DNA from: Blautia sp.
GTDB lineage: Bacteria; Bacillota; Clostridia; Lachnospirales; Lachnospiraceae
NCBI GenBank assembly: GCA_029257775.1
Contig: JARIAQ010000032.1
Location: forward strand, 87,448 to 151,447
Direction: 5' to 3'
Length of the DNA stretch: 64,000 bases
Within the stretch, counting starts at the first letter, position 1, and each line of letters starts with the position of its first letter. Under the pieces are notes generated by a model, which saw only the letters and a program-made list of their open reading frames with translations, was not told where the DNA came from and made no database searches. The position numbers and the translations under genes were made by a program. This document shows, piece by piece, positions 27,765 to 37,152 of this stretch.

Positions 27765-27771
27765 TTCGACA
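27765..27771 (-). promoter_or_regulatory. Spo0A-binding (0A) box
   Basis: TGTCGAA on the minus strand, an exact match to the 0A-box consensus, about 75 bases upstream of the predicted spo0A start of transcription. It suggests autoregulation as in B. subtilis. Confidence 0.6.
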
Positions 27772-27795
27772 AATTCGTTATATTTAACAGTTTTT

Positions 27796-29016
27796 TTATA
27801 GCATATTTTCAATAAAAATCCCGTAACCTTTCGATGAATCTTGTACAAAGACATGGGTAACTGCTCCAATCAATTTTCCATCTTGAAGAATAGGACTTCC
27901 ACTCATTCCCTGTACAATACCTCCTGTTTTTTCTAAAAGTCTTGGATCTGTTACTTGAATTTCAAAAGCTTTATTTGTATTGGATTTATCCCAATAGATT
28001 TCTGTTATTTCAATATCATAGGCCTTCACCTCTTCATTTAGATTTGTCAAAAGTTTCGCTTTTCCTTCCTTTACTTCTTGCTGATATCCCACCATAACTT
28101 TCTCATGTGATAAATATTCCTTGTCAAATACTTTACCAAAAATGCCCAAATCTGTATTTTTCTCTATGGTTCCAATTTTTTTATCTTCCTCATATTCAAT
28201 ATATCCTGATAGTTCTCCCGGTGCACCTTTTGCCCCCTTTTGAATAGAAAGGATTTCCGCCTCATACAATTCTCCTTCTGAAATTTCAAGAAGTTCTCCC
28301 GTATCTGTATCACTAATTCCATGTCCTAAAGCACCAAATTTTCCATCTTCATCAATATACGTCATAGTTCCAATTCCCTGTGTATTATCTCGAATCCAAA
28401 GTCCCAATTTATACTCATCATTTTGATCTAACACAGGTGATATGGAGATAGGTATTTTCTCTCCGGCTCGATTTACAAGAAGCTCCATGGTTTCCCCATG
28501 ACTTGTTTCAATATTTTTAATCAAATCTTTTTTTCCTGAGACTGGAATACCGTTTATTTCCAAAATATAATCTCCAGACTTGGCTATATGTGCTGCTGGC
28601 TCTACTCGTATACCATCTTTACTCACAATTTCACCTGTATCCACTATCAATACCCCCTGTGTTTTCATATATAATCCTGCAGACATACCACATACAGATA
28701 CCCATTTTTCATCTGTTGATTTCACCTGTACATCTTTTAAATAGATCATATTAAGAAAATAACAGGATACTTGATAACTGCCATCTTCCGATACATCAAT
28801 AGTCTTAGAATACGTTACAAAAGGTTTCTCTAATATTTGAGAAATTCCCGTTTCCTGTCCCTGGCGGATATAAATAGTGTCTGGAATTGTTTTTTTCAGA
28901 TAACGAATTCCGAAAATTGTCATAAAACACATATCCGCTAATAATAATACGAAAATAAAGCATCGATAATTACGTTTTTTCTGCAAAAAATCAAATCCTT
29001 TCTTATTTTCTTTCAA
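27796..29016 (-). CDS. spoIVB: SpoIVB, sporulation checkpoint serine peptidase
   Basis: Secreted from the forespore to trigger pro-sigma-K processing. 406 residues from the farthest start. It has an N-terminal membrane helix (about 18-38), a PDZ domain (about 110-200, with ILEINGIPVSGKKDLI), then an S55 peptidase domain with FGALGHGISD (catalytic His) and GIVQGMSGSPILQDGKLIG (catalytic Ser). The start is unsure: TTG at 29016 has a poor site, while an internal TTG at 28986 has AAAGGA 8 bases upstream, giving 396 residues. It lies between recN and spo0A as in other spore formers. Function secure. Confidence 0.95.
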   Translation of the reverse strand: MKENKKGFDFLQKKRNYRCFIFVLLLADMCFMTIFGIRYLKKTIPDTIYIRQGQETGISQILEKPFVTYSKTIDVSEDGSYQVSCYFLNMIYLKDVQVKSTDEKWVSVCGMSAGLYMKTQGVLIVDTGEIVSKDGIRVEPAAHIAKSGDYILEINGIPVSGKKDLIKNIETSHGETMELLVNRAGEKIPISISPVLDQNDEYKLGLWIRDNTQGIGTMTYIDEDGKFGALGHGISDTDTGELLEISEGELYEAEILSIQKGAKGAPGELSGYIEYEEDKKIGTIEKNTDLGIFGKVFDKEYLSHEKVMVGYQQEVKEGKAKLLTNLNEEVKAYDIEITEIYWDKSNTNKAFEIQVTDPRLLEKTGGIVQGMSGSPILQDGKLIGAVTHVFVQDSSKGYGIFIENML

Positions 29017-29075
29017 TTTTCTCGGTATTTTTACTAATTTTTTTCTGCTTATTCCTTTAACAAATATTTTTTATA

Positions 29076-29105
29076 AAATAAAAAAAGATACACGATTGTG
29101 TACCT
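29076..29105 (-). terminator. Terminator of recN
   Basis: On the minus strand AGGTACAC-AATC-GTGTATCT (8 pairs, one G-U) is followed by TTTTTTATTTTAT. It separates the long recN operon from spoIVB. Confidence 0.8.
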
Positions 29106-29126
29106 TTTTAGTATGCGATGTTTTCT

Positions 29127-30809
29127 TTATTTCACTCTTGTATTTTTTTGCTTTCGTGCCAAATCTTTCATTTCTTTTGCATTTTGTAGAACCGTATTTG
29201 TTATTTCTACACCACCTAGCATGCGAGCAAGTTCTTCCACTGACTGTTCATCGCTAAGTTTAAAAATTTGAGTAACCGTCTCACTATTTTTTACTTGTTT
29301 TTCAATCACATAATGGCTATTAGCCTGAGATGCAATCTGTGGCAAATGAGTAATACAAAGTACTTGATGCTGTTCTCCAATTAGCGCCATTTTTTCTGCT
29401 ACTTTCTGAGCTGTTCTACCACTAATTCCTGTATCAATTTCATCAAAAATCAAAGTTTCTGTGCGATCTTTATCTGCCAATAACGTTTTTATTGCTAACA
29501 TAATTCTAGATAACTCACCGCCTGATACCACTTTAGAAAGCTCCTTTACTGGCTCTCCTGGATTCGTAGAAATCAAAAAATGAATAGCATCTCTACCTTG
29601 AGCTGTAAATTTTTCTCTTTCTTCAAAAGAAATCTCAAAAGAAACATTAAGAAAATTTAAATCCTGCAAACCTAAAATAATCTGTTTTTCCAGCTGCTTT
29701 CCCCACTTTTTTCGTACCTTAGTTAAAACAGCTGATACTTCTAAAAGTTCTTCTTCTTTTTCCTTATATTGTTTTTCTAACTTCTCTTTTCTTATTTCAA
29801 AATTTAAAAGTTTTTTTAACTTCTCTTCCTGTTCTTTCTGATAATCCAAAATTTCAGATATTGTACGCCCGTATTTCGCCTTTAATTCATGAATCCTATC
29901 TAACCTTTTTTCAATTTCAAAAAATTCTTCTTCTGAAAACGTAAATTCTGTCATATAGGAGGCTACTTCCCTATTAAAGTCATTTAAAAGACTATCTACA
30001 TCTGTAAGAGAAGATACAAATTCTTCCAACTTTTCATCAAAAGCAGCGACCTGCGATAGTTTCTGTAATGCTCTGGTTATTTGACCTGCGCTACCTTGCT
30101 CATACCCTGTAAGCTGATAGACTTCATCTAAACTTTCTGTTATTTTTTTTCCATTTAAAAGTTTTCGATAAGATATAGATAATTCTTCATCTTCTCCGCA
30201 TCTTAACTGAGCATCTTTTATCTCTTGTATTTCATACTCTAAAAAGTTAATTTCCCGCCTTCTTTGCTCTTTATCTAGCTGATAAGACTCCAGTTCCTGT
30301 TTTATAACACAATATTCTTTATAAATTCCTTTTACTTTTTGTTTTTCTTTTTCAATTTCATTCTGACCATAAGCATCCAAAATTTCCATCTGCTTTTCTG
30401 CATACAAAAGTGACTGATGCTCATGCTGCCCATGAATGTCTAACAAAAGTTCTGAAATTTTACGTACTTTTGAAATTGTAGTTGTCTCCCCGTTTATCTT
30501 ACTGATACTTCTATTTCCAGTTAAACGACGGGAAATAATCACTTGTCCATCTTCTAGGAATACTTCCAACTCTTTTAATTTTTCTTCTGTATTGGGACTT
30601 ACCTGAAACACCAGTTCCACATAAGCATACTCTGCCCCCTCACGTATCATTTCTCTTGACATTTTTTGTCCCAAAGCAAGATTTACTGAACCCATTAGAA
30701 TAGATTTTCCAGCTCCTGTCTCTCCTGTAAGAATATTCAATCCTTCTTCGAAATCCACCTCTGCTTCTTCAATCAATGCAAGATTTTTTACATGTAAATG
30801 TACTAACAT
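29127..30809 (-). CDS. recN: DNA repair protein RecN
   Basis: SMC-like ATPase that gathers DNA ends at double-strand breaks. 560 residues. Walker A LTGETGAGKSIL (about 28-39), the HGQHEHQSLL motif, a long coiled-coil centre (about 150-370), and the C-terminal signature VVSGGELSRIMLAIK with Walker B TLIFDEIDTGISG and ITHLPQIAS. GGAG lies 10 bases before the ATG. It follows argR by about 20 bases in the conserved argR-recN order. No LexA box is visible just before it. Secure. Confidence 0.97.
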   Translation of the reverse strand: MLVHLHVKNLALIEEAEVDFEEGLNILTGETGAGKSILMGSVNLALGQKMSREMIREGAEYAYVELVFQVSPNTEEKLKELEVFLEDGQVIISRRLTGNRSISKINGETTTISKVRKISELLLDIHGQHEHQSLLYAEKQMEILDAYGQNEIEKEKQKVKGIYKEYCVIKQELESYQLDKEQRRREINFLEYEIQEIKDAQLRCGEDEELSISYRKLLNGKKITESLDEVYQLTGYEQGSAGQITRALQKLSQVAAFDEKLEEFVSSLTDVDSLLNDFNREVASYMTEFTFSEEEFFEIEKRLDRIHELKAKYGRTISEILDYQKEQEEKLKKLLNFEIRKEKLEKQYKEKEEELLEVSAVLTKVRKKWGKQLEKQIILGLQDLNFLNVSFEISFEEREKFTAQGRDAIHFLISTNPGEPVKELSKVVSGGELSRIMLAIKTLLADKDRTETLIFDEIDTGISGRTAQKVAEKMALIGEQHQVLCITHLPQIASQANSHYVIEKQVKNSETVTQIFKLSDEQSVEELARMLGGVEITNTVLQNAKEMKDLARKQKNTRVK

Positions 30810-30829
30810 TCTCAGAATACTCCATTTTT

Positions 30830-31288
30830 CTATTCATATACATGAATAATCTTTTTAATTTTATTCATCAGTGTCATTGCCTGTCCTTCATTTTTACAAA
30901 AACATGCAATGGTATCATCTCCTGCAAGACTTCCTACGATTTCTTGAAAATTAATGTGGTCCAAAGCTGCTGCTGCCGCATTTGCCATTCCTGCCGTAGT
31001 TTTTAAAACCAATATATTTTGTGCAATATCCATAGATAAATATGCATCTCTTAACACACGTATGTATTTTTCACTATCTGCCATACTTGGATAAGAGACT
31101 AATCCATATTTTGAACCACCGTCTTTCCTTGCCATTTTCATTAACTTCATTTCTCTGATATCTCTGGAAACAGTTGCCTGAGTAACTTTAAAACCCGCTT
31201 CATTTAATCTAGCTGCAAGTTCTTCCTGCGTTTCTATATCATATTCATTAATTAACTCCACAATTTTGGACTGTCTGGCAATTTTCAT
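30830..31288 (-). CDS. argR: Arginine repressor
   Basis: 152 residues. The N-terminal winged helix shows TQEELAARLNEAGFKVTQATVSRDIREMKLMK. The C-terminal oligomerisation and arginine-binding domain shows ILVLKTTAGMANAAAAALD and EIVGSLAGDDTIACFCKNE, with the Gly-Asp-Asp-Thr arginine site. It represses arginine synthesis genes with arginine as corepressor. The Met at 31288 has AGGGGGT at 7 bases; the frame starts three codons earlier at a GTG that overlaps the site. It lies 12 bases after nadK. Secure. Confidence 0.96.
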   Translation of the reverse strand: MKIARQSKIVELINEYDIETQEELAARLNEAGFKVTQATVSRDIREMKLMKMARKDGGSKYGLVSYPSMADSEKYIRVLRDAYLSMDIAQNILVLKTTAGMANAAAAALDHINFQEIVGSLAGDDTIACFCKNEGQAMTLMNKIKKIIHVYE

Positions 31289-31300
31289 AACAATCACCCC

Positions 31301-32164
31301 CTAATTCTTCATTTTTGTGCGAAGTACTTCTAAAAAACTAATATTACTAATTTTTATTATTTTTGTATCACTTACAGAACGTTTAATCACAATTCGATCT
31401 CCCACATTCATGGAAATATTCGTATCTCCATCAAAAGATGCTACTGCTTTTCCCTCTCCATTTTTCTGCGCTCCCTGTGCAATTTCTACTGTAATTTCAT
31501 CTTCCGCAGGAAAAATGATGCTTCTCGTATTCAATGTATGTGGAGCAACCGGTGTCATAATCATAATATTAGCCTCTGGTGACACAATCGGTCCACCTGC
31601 AGAAAGGCTATAGCCCGTAGAACCTGTAGCAGTAGAAATAATAATACCATCCGCTGTATAGGAATTTAAAAATTCTCCATCCACATAATTATTAAAACGA
31701 ATAACACGCAAAGGTCCTTCTCTGCCTATTACAATATCATTTAAAGCCACATCTTCTGCCACCATTTTCCCTCGATGATACACTTTTCCGCTTAACATCA
31801 TCCGTCGTTCAATGGTATAGGCATCTGCAATCAAATGATTTAAAGCTGGCTCAATAGAATCTTTATCAATTTCTGCAAGATATCCCAATGTTCCCAGATT
31901 TATTCCCAAAAGAGGAATCTGGCGACTTACCACGTCTCTGGCAGCCTGTAACAAAGTTCCATCGCCCCCCAATACAATCACACATTCTACATCGTCTGGT
32001 ATAATACGAATATCTGTATAATGATTAAACGAATCTCGATTTCCAAAACTAGCCGGTCGAACTGCACAGCTCTTCCCTTTATTTTCCAGATATTGGGCAA
32101 TCTTTGCGGCCACTTTTAGCCCCTCATCTTTTTCACTGTTTGCAATAATATAAAATTTATCCAT
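31301..32164 (-). CDS. nadK: NAD kinase
   Basis: Phosphorylates NAD to NADP. 287 residues. VIVLGGDGTLLQAARDV holds the GGDGT motif and the catalytic Asp. LGINLGTLGYLAE, ALNDIVIGR, NSYTADGIIISTATGSTGYSLSAGGP and MTPVAPHTLNTRSI complete the family pattern. It begins two bases after tlyA with a weak ribosome site, so translation is probably coupled. In B. subtilis this gene is not in the block, but the tlyA-nadK-argR order is common in Clostridia. Secure. Confidence 0.95.
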   Translation of the reverse strand: MDKFYIIANSEKDEGLKVAAKIAQYLENKGKSCAVRPASFGNRDSFNHYTDIRIIPDDVECVIVLGGDGTLLQAARDVVSRQIPLLGINLGTLGYLAEIDKDSIEPALNHLIADAYTIERRMMLSGKVYHRGKMVAEDVALNDIVIGREGPLRVIRFNNYVDGEFLNSYTADGIIISTATGSTGYSLSAGGPIVSPEANIMIMTPVAPHTLNTRSIIFPAEDEITVEIAQGAQKNGEGKAVASFDGDTNISMNVGDRIVIKRSVSDTKIIKISNISFLEVLRTKMKN

Positions 32165-32166
32165 CT

Positions 32167-32973
32167 CTATTTATCCAGCTCTTTATGTGCATTTGCTACA
32201 GTTTCTTTTACATCTAACAAAACGTCCTCAGGAAAACCATCTACTTTCTTTTTCAAATGTAAAAGATATTCAATATTTCCTTCTGGTCCTTTAATTGGAG
32301 AATACTCTAAATGTAAAGTGGCAAAATCAATACTTTTGGCATATTCTACCACTTTTTCAATAACTTCTTCATGTACTTTAGGTTCTCTTACAACACCTTT
32401 TTTTCCAACTTTTTCTCTTCCTGCTTCAAACTGCGGCTTAATCAGGCATACTACTTCCCCATCTGCTTTTAATAAATGATATACCGGTAATAAAACCTTA
32501 GTAAGCGAAATGAAAGATACGTCAATTGAAGAAAAATCTGCTGCTTCTTGTAGATTCTCTGGCAATACATAACGAATGTTCGTTTTCTCCATACATACAA
32601 CACGAGGATCATTTCGAAGTTTCCAATCTAATTGTCCGTGCCCTACATCAATAGCATAGACCTTTACTGCACCATTTTGAAGCATACAATCTGTAAATCC
32701 TCCTGTAGAAGAACCCACATCCATACAAACTTTATTTTCCAGGGCAACACCAAAATGGCTCATCGCTTTCTCAAGTTTTAGTCCGCCACGACTCACATAT
32801 TTCAAAGTATTCCCTCGAACTTCAATATTCACAGTTTCCTGAAACATAGTGCCTGCCTTATCTTCTTTTTGGTTATCCACATATACATTGCCTGACATAA
32901 TAATAGCTTTTGCCTTTTCTCTGGAAACTGCTAGTCCTCTTTTTACCAGCAAGACATCAAGACGTTCTTTCAT
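32167..32973 (-). CDS. tlyA: TlyA-family rRNA 2'-O-methyltransferase / haemolysin-like protein
   Basis: 268 residues: an S4 RNA-binding domain (RLDVLLVKRGLAVSREKAKAIIMSGNVYV) followed by an FtsJ-type methyltransferase (MDVGSSTGGFTDCMLQNGAVKVYAIDVGHGQL, VSFISLTKVLLPVYHLL, VCLIKPQFEAGREKVGKKGVV). TlyA in mycobacteria methylates 16S and 23S rRNA; the Firmicute orthologue YqxC is in the same operon place. The dxs stop and this ATG are adjacent (TAAATG). Family secure; exact rRNA target inferred. Confidence 0.92.
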   Translation of the reverse strand: MKERLDVLLVKRGLAVSREKAKAIIMSGNVYVDNQKEDKAGTMFQETVNIEVRGNTLKYVSRGGLKLEKAMSHFGVALENKVCMDVGSSTGGFTDCMLQNGAVKVYAIDVGHGQLDWKLRNDPRVVCMEKTNIRYVLPENLQEAADFSSIDVSFISLTKVLLPVYHLLKADGEVVCLIKPQFEAGREKVGKKGVVREPKVHEEVIEKVVEYAKSIDFATLHLEYSPIKGPEGNIEYLLHLKKKVDGFPEDVLLDVKETVANAHKELDK

Positions 32974-34830
32974 TTATTTTGCCTCCTTGATCTTTTTGTA
33001 AACTGAAACTGCGTCAATTCCTGCTTTTTCCTTTAATTTTTCAGGGTTTCCATGTTCGATAAATCGATCCGGCAGTGCAATATTTAACACTCGGATCTGT
33101 GGATGACGACGATGCATATAATCCAATACTGCACTACCAAATCCACCCTTTTGTATATTTTCTTCCATAGTTACAATCAAAGAATGGTCCTTTGCCAATC
33201 TATCCAACATTTTTTCATCCAAAGGCTTTACAAATCTGGCATTGACAAGTGTAGGATTTTCACCTTCTGCCTTCAACATTTCATACACCTGACATCCTGT
33301 CTTCACCATATTTCCCAACGGAAGCAATGCAATAGAATTTCCCTCATAAATCATTTCACTGCGTCCTTTTAAAACTGGCGCTCTATATTCTTCAAGACCA
33401 TCATACGCTTCCCCTCTTGGATAGCGGATTGCAATAGGCCCATCATAATTAACAGCAAATTTCATCATATCCGAAAGTTCCCATTTATTTTTTGGAGCCA
33501 TAACCGTCATATTAGGAATCATAGACAAATATGTTAAATCAAAGCATCCTTGATGAGTCTCCCCATCACTTCCAACTAACCCAGCTCTATCTACTGCAAA
33601 AATTACATGAAGATTTTGCAAACACACATCCTCTATCATTTGATCCACTGCTCTTTGTAAAAAAGATGAATAAATGGCAACTACCGGTATCATACCACCT
33701 AGAGCAAGACCAGCTGCAAAGGTTACCGCATGTTCTTCCGCAATTCCCACATCAAAGAAACGCTCTGGAAACATATTACGGAAACGCTTTAATCCAGTTC
33801 CATCTGGCATTGCTGCTGTAACTGCTACCACACGTTCATCTCGATCACCAAATTTTCTCATAACCGTAGAAAAAACATCTGTATAATTTGCTTTTCCACT
33901 ATTACTTAAAGGAAGACCATTTTGTAAGTCAAAAGCTGCGGTTCCATGAAAACGTGCCGGATGGCGCATAGCTGGTTCATATCCTTTTCCCTTTTCTGTC
34001 TTTACGTGAACCAACACCGGTCCTGGAATTTTCTTTGCTTCTTGAAAAATCTGAATAAGTTTAGAACAATCATGCCCATTGACTGGTCCCAAATACTTAA
34101 TTCCCATATCTTCGAAGAACATTCCCGGAATTACCAAATGTTTAATACTATCCTTTGTTTTATGCAAACGTTTAATGGTTGCAGGTCCAATTCCCGGTAT
34201 CTTTTTCAAGCTATTTTTAACACCTGTTTTAAATTCCTGATACCCCTCTGCTGAACGAACATTACTTAAATAGCTGGATATTCCTCCTACATTTTCTGAA
34301 ATAGACATTTCATTATCGTTCAATACAATAATAAAATTCTTTTTTAAGGCAGACGCATTATTTAAAGCTTCATATGCCATCCCACCTGTAAGAGCACCAT
34401 CTCCGATAATGGAAACCACATGATAGTTTTCCTGCTTTAAGTCTCTAGCCCACACATATCCTACACCTGCTGATATAGAAGTTGAACTATGTCCTGTATC
34501 AAAAGCATCGCAAGAACTCTCACATCTTTTCGGAAATCCACTCATTCCTCCTAAAGTACGAAGTCCTTCGAAACCTTCTTTTCTTCCTGTTAAAATCTTA
34601 TGAGTATAAGATTGATGACCCACGTCCCAAATCAACTTATCCTCCGGCAAACGAAATACATAATGTAGTGCTATTGTAAGTTCTACTACGCCTAGATTTG
34701 ATGCCAGATGTCCTCCTGTTTTACTTACATGTTCCAAAAGAAATTCTCGGATTTCCTGCGCAAGTTGTCCTAAGTTTTCTAACGGCACTTTTTTAATATC
34801 ATTTTCTTTTTTTATCTTTTCTAAAATCAT
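32974..34830 (-). CDS. dxs: 1-deoxy-D-xylulose-5-phosphate synthase
   Basis: First step of the methylerythritol phosphate isoprenoid route: joins pyruvate and glyceraldehyde 3-phosphate with thiamine diphosphate. 618 residues. GGHLASNLGVVELTIALH, DVGHQSYTHKILTGR, the ThDP motif IIGDGALTGGMAYEALNNA, and the transketolase part with RFFDVGIAEEHAVTFAAGLA and SFLQRAVDQMIEDV. The Met at 34830 has AGAGGTG upstream; the open frame extends 42 codons into ispA and is not used. Next to ispA, whose prenyl chain it feeds. Secure. Confidence 0.97.
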   Translation of the reverse strand: MILEKIKKENDIKKVPLENLGQLAQEIREFLLEHVSKTGGHLASNLGVVELTIALHYVFRLPEDKLIWDVGHQSYTHKILTGRKEGFEGLRTLGGMSGFPKRCESSCDAFDTGHSSTSISAGVGYVWARDLKQENYHVVSIIGDGALTGGMAYEALNNASALKKNFIIVLNDNEMSISENVGGISSYLSNVRSAEGYQEFKTGVKNSLKKIPGIGPATIKRLHKTKDSIKHLVIPGMFFEDMGIKYLGPVNGHDCSKLIQIFQEAKKIPGPVLVHVKTEKGKGYEPAMRHPARFHGTAAFDLQNGLPLSNSGKANYTDVFSTVMRKFGDRDERVVAVTAAMPDGTGLKRFRNMFPERFFDVGIAEEHAVTFAAGLALGGMIPVVAIYSSFLQRAVDQMIEDVCLQNLHVIFAVDRAGLVGSDGETHQGCFDLTYLSMIPNMTVMAPKNKWELSDMMKFAVNYDGPIAIRYPRGEAYDGLEEYRAPVLKGRSEMIYEGNSIALLPLGNMVKTGCQVYEMLKAEGENPTLVNARFVKPLDEKMLDRLAKDHSLIVTMEENIQKGGFGSAVLDYMHRRHPQIRVLNIALPDRFIEHGNPEKLKEKAGIDAVSVYKKIKEAK

Positions 34831-34843
34831 TCGTAATGCACCT

Positions 34844-35734
34844 CTATTTTCTGCGGGCACATAAAGATTGAAACAGTTCTTCCAAAAAACTATTTTCACT
34901 TGTAAGCTCACAAAGAAGCACAATTGCTTCATCAGTAAGTTTCTGCACTTCGTCACCCGCTTTTTTAATACCTTCTAAGGTCACATACGTGGTCTTATTG
35001 TTTTTCTCATCACTTCCAATCGGTTTACCAAGTTCTTCTTCACTACTAATCACATCTAAAATGTCATCTTGAATTTGAAAAGCAATACCGATTTTACTTC
35101 CAATTTTCTCCAACTTTTCAATATCGGAAGCACCTGCCAAAATACCACCAATCATAAGAGCCGCTTCAATTAAAGCTGAAGTTTTATTCTCATATATATA
35201 GTCTAGAAGTTGCTTGTTTAGAGATCTTCCATCATTCTCCACATCAACCCCTTGACCGCCTAACATTCCTTTTATCCCTGTTTTTTTTGCTAAAACTTCC
35301 AATCCTTGGGCCACACGATGAAATTCGATTTCATTCTTCGCCATATCAAAAGCCCGAAAAGCTGTCTCATAAGCATAGTTTAATAAGGCATCTCCTGCTA
35401 AAATAGCTGCTGCTTCTCCATAGACAATATGTGTAGTCAACTTTCCTCGCCTATACTGATCATTATCAAGAGCAGGCAAATCATCATGAATGAGAGAATG
35501 GGTATGAATCATCTCTAAGGCTGCCATAAAGGGCTCTACAATTTTACCTTCTCCACCCATCATACAAAAAACTTCCCTCATAAATATAGGTCTTAAACGT
35601 TTTCCACCAGCTCGCATACTGTAATTTATAGCCTCTGCCATTTTACCCGAAAACCCACTTTCTGCCGGAAGATAGTTTTCAATAACAGTATCTGCAAACT
35701 CTATTCTTTCTTGAAGTTTTATTTTAAAATTCAC
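34844..35734 (-). CDS. ispA: Polyprenyl (farnesyl/geranylgeranyl) diphosphate synthase
   Basis: Condenses isopentenyl with allylic diphosphates. 296 residues. The first Asp-rich motif is HDDLPALDND (DDxxxxD form) and the second is QIQDDILDVI (DDxxD). MRAGGKRLRPI and GEAAAILAGDALL are usual. The start is GTG at 35734, overlapping the xseB stop by 11 bases, so the two are coupled. The operon xseA-xseB-ispA-dxs is conserved in Firmicutes. Product length (C15 or C20) cannot be fixed from sequence. Confidence 0.94.
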   Translation of the reverse strand: MNFKIKLQERIEFADTVIENYLPAESGFSGKMAEAINYSMRAGGKRLRPIFMREVFCMMGGEGKIVEPFMAALEMIHTHSLIHDDLPALDNDQYRRGKLTTHIVYGEAAAILAGDALLNYAYETAFRAFDMAKNEIEFHRVAQGLEVLAKKTGIKGMLGGQGVDVENDGRSLNKQLLDYIYENKTSALIEAALMIGGILAGASDIEKLEKIGSKIGIAFQIQDDILDVISSEEELGKPIGSDEKNNKTTYVTLEGIKKAGDEVQKLTDEAIVLLCELTSENSFLEELFQSLCARRK

Positions 35735-35942
35735 TTAAATCACCATCTTTATTCATTTGGAGCATTTTTTTCTCAACCATATCGATTTTTTCGCTGCATT
35801 GCTTTAGCACTTCCATTCCTTTTTGATACATTGTAAAGGAATCTTCCAAAGATATATCTCTGCTTTCCAATTTTTCTACAATTTTATCCAGTTCCTGCAA
35901 TCCTTCCTCTATGGTTATTTCCTCTGTCTGTTTTTCAGCCAA
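35724..35942 (-). CDS. xseB: Exonuclease VII small subunit
   Basis: 72 residues with the family pattern EEGLQELDKIVEKLESRDISLEDSFTMYQKGMEVLKQC, two helices that bind XseA. It begins with TTG at 35942, preceded by GGAG 8 bases upstream, and overlaps the xseA stop by 8 bases and ispA by 11. With XseA it degrades single-stranded DNA to oligonucleotides. Secure. Confidence 0.93.
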   Translation of the reverse strand: MAEKQTEEITIEEGLQELDKIVEKLESRDISLEDSFTMYQKGMEVLKQCSEKIDMVEKKMLQMNKDGDLSEF

Positions 35943-37152
35943 TCTCTATGCTCCTTTCTTTGTTTACCTTGGTTACCTTTGCTATAATTGTTCCATCTGT
36001 CACCTGAAGATTCAGTTCGTCCCCTGCCTTTACCTGCGAAATGCTAGTAATTACAGAACCTTTTTGATTTTCCACATAAGAAAATCCCTGATTTAATTTT
36101 TCAAGAGGTGACAAGCCTTTCATTCGTTCAATATAAATATTCAAATTTTGTCTGGCATAAAAAACCTGTCCCTGCATTGCACCTTGTATTCTATTCTCTA
36201 AATCCAATAACCGAGTACGTTTTTCTCTTATTTGGAATTCAGGATTTCCATACACCAAACGTTTTTCATAATATTTTATTTGCTGCTGTAAAAAATTTAT
36301 TTTATTTTCCAAACTTCTCAGAATTTTCTGCCGATAATTCTCAAAAGTTTGAAAAACTCCTCGAATGTCTGCTACAGCCAATTCTGCTGCCGCAGAAGGT
36401 GTTGGCGCCCGCAAATCTGCCACAAAATCTGCAATCGTAGTGTCTGTTTCATGTCCTACTGCTGAAATTATAGGCGTTTTACAGTTAAAAATGGCTCTTG
36501 CTACAGCTTCTTCGTTAAACGCCCACAAATCTTCCATAGAACCACCGCCACGTCCTACAATCATTACGTCCACACCATAGGCATCTAGCTTCTCAATGCC
36601 TTCTATAATGCTTTCCTTAGCACCTTCTCCCTGAACTAATGCGGGATATAAAATAAGTTGTGCATAGGGATTTCTTCTTCCTGCCACATTTCGAATGTCC
36701 TGTATAGCAGCTCCAGTTGGCGCAGTCACGATTCCTATGGTTTTTGCATATGCTGGAATAGGGCTTTTATACTCATTGGCAAACATACCCATTTCTTCCA
36801 ATTCCGTTTTCAACGCTAAAAAACGTTCGTATAAAATACCTGCTCCTTCTAAAGTAATTTCTTTGGCATAAAGCTGGTATTTCCCATCCCTTTCATATAC
36901 ACTGACACTTCCGCTTACAACTACTTTATCTCCATTTTTCATAGAAAATGCCAAACCTTTTCGCTGCCCTGCAAACATAACGCAGGTCAGAGATCCCGTT
37001 TCATCTTTCAAAGAAAAATAAATATGCCCAGAAGTATGATACTTACAATTCGATACTTCACCTTTTACGCTTACTTTATTCAACAGGAAATCCTGCTGAA
37101 ACATATTTTTAATATAATTATTTACCTGCCCTACGGAGTAGATGCTATTCAT
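35935..37152 (-). CDS. xseA: Exonuclease VII large subunit
   Basis: 405 residues. N-terminal OB fold (VKGEVSNCKYHTSGHIYFSLKD), then the catalytic domain with TAPTGAAIQDIRNV, VIVGRGGGSMEDLWAFNEE and SAVGHETDTTIADFVADLRAPTPSAAAE, then a coiled coil that binds XseB. Its ATG overlaps the nusB stop by 4 bases (ATGA). Slightly shorter than the E. coli protein (456), as is usual in Firmicutes. Secure. Confidence 0.96.
   Translation of the reverse strand: MNSIYSVGQVNNYIKNMFQQDFLLNKVSVKGEVSNCKYHTSGHIYFSLKDETGSLTCVMFAGQRKGLAFSMKNGDKVVVSGSVSVYERDGKYQLYAKEITLEGAGILYERFLALKTELEEMGMFANEYKSPIPAYAKTIGIVTAPTGAAIQDIRNVAGRRNPYAQLILYPALVQGEGAKESIIEGIEKLDAYGVDVMIVGRGGGSMEDLWAFNEEAVARAIFNCKTPIISAVGHETDTTIADFVADLRAPTPSAAAELAVADIRGVFQTFENYRQKILRSLENKINFLQQQIKYYEKRLVYGNPEFQIREKRTRLLDLENRIQGAMQGQVFYARQNLNIYIERMKGLSPLEKLNQGFSYVENQKGSVITSISQVKAGDELNLQVTDGTIIAKVTKVNKERSIEIG

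Noticed and set aside
29106..29120. CATACTA near the recN stop as a sporulation promoter for spoIVB
   Set aside because: No acceptable -35 lies at the right distance, and the recN terminator lies between it and spoIVB.
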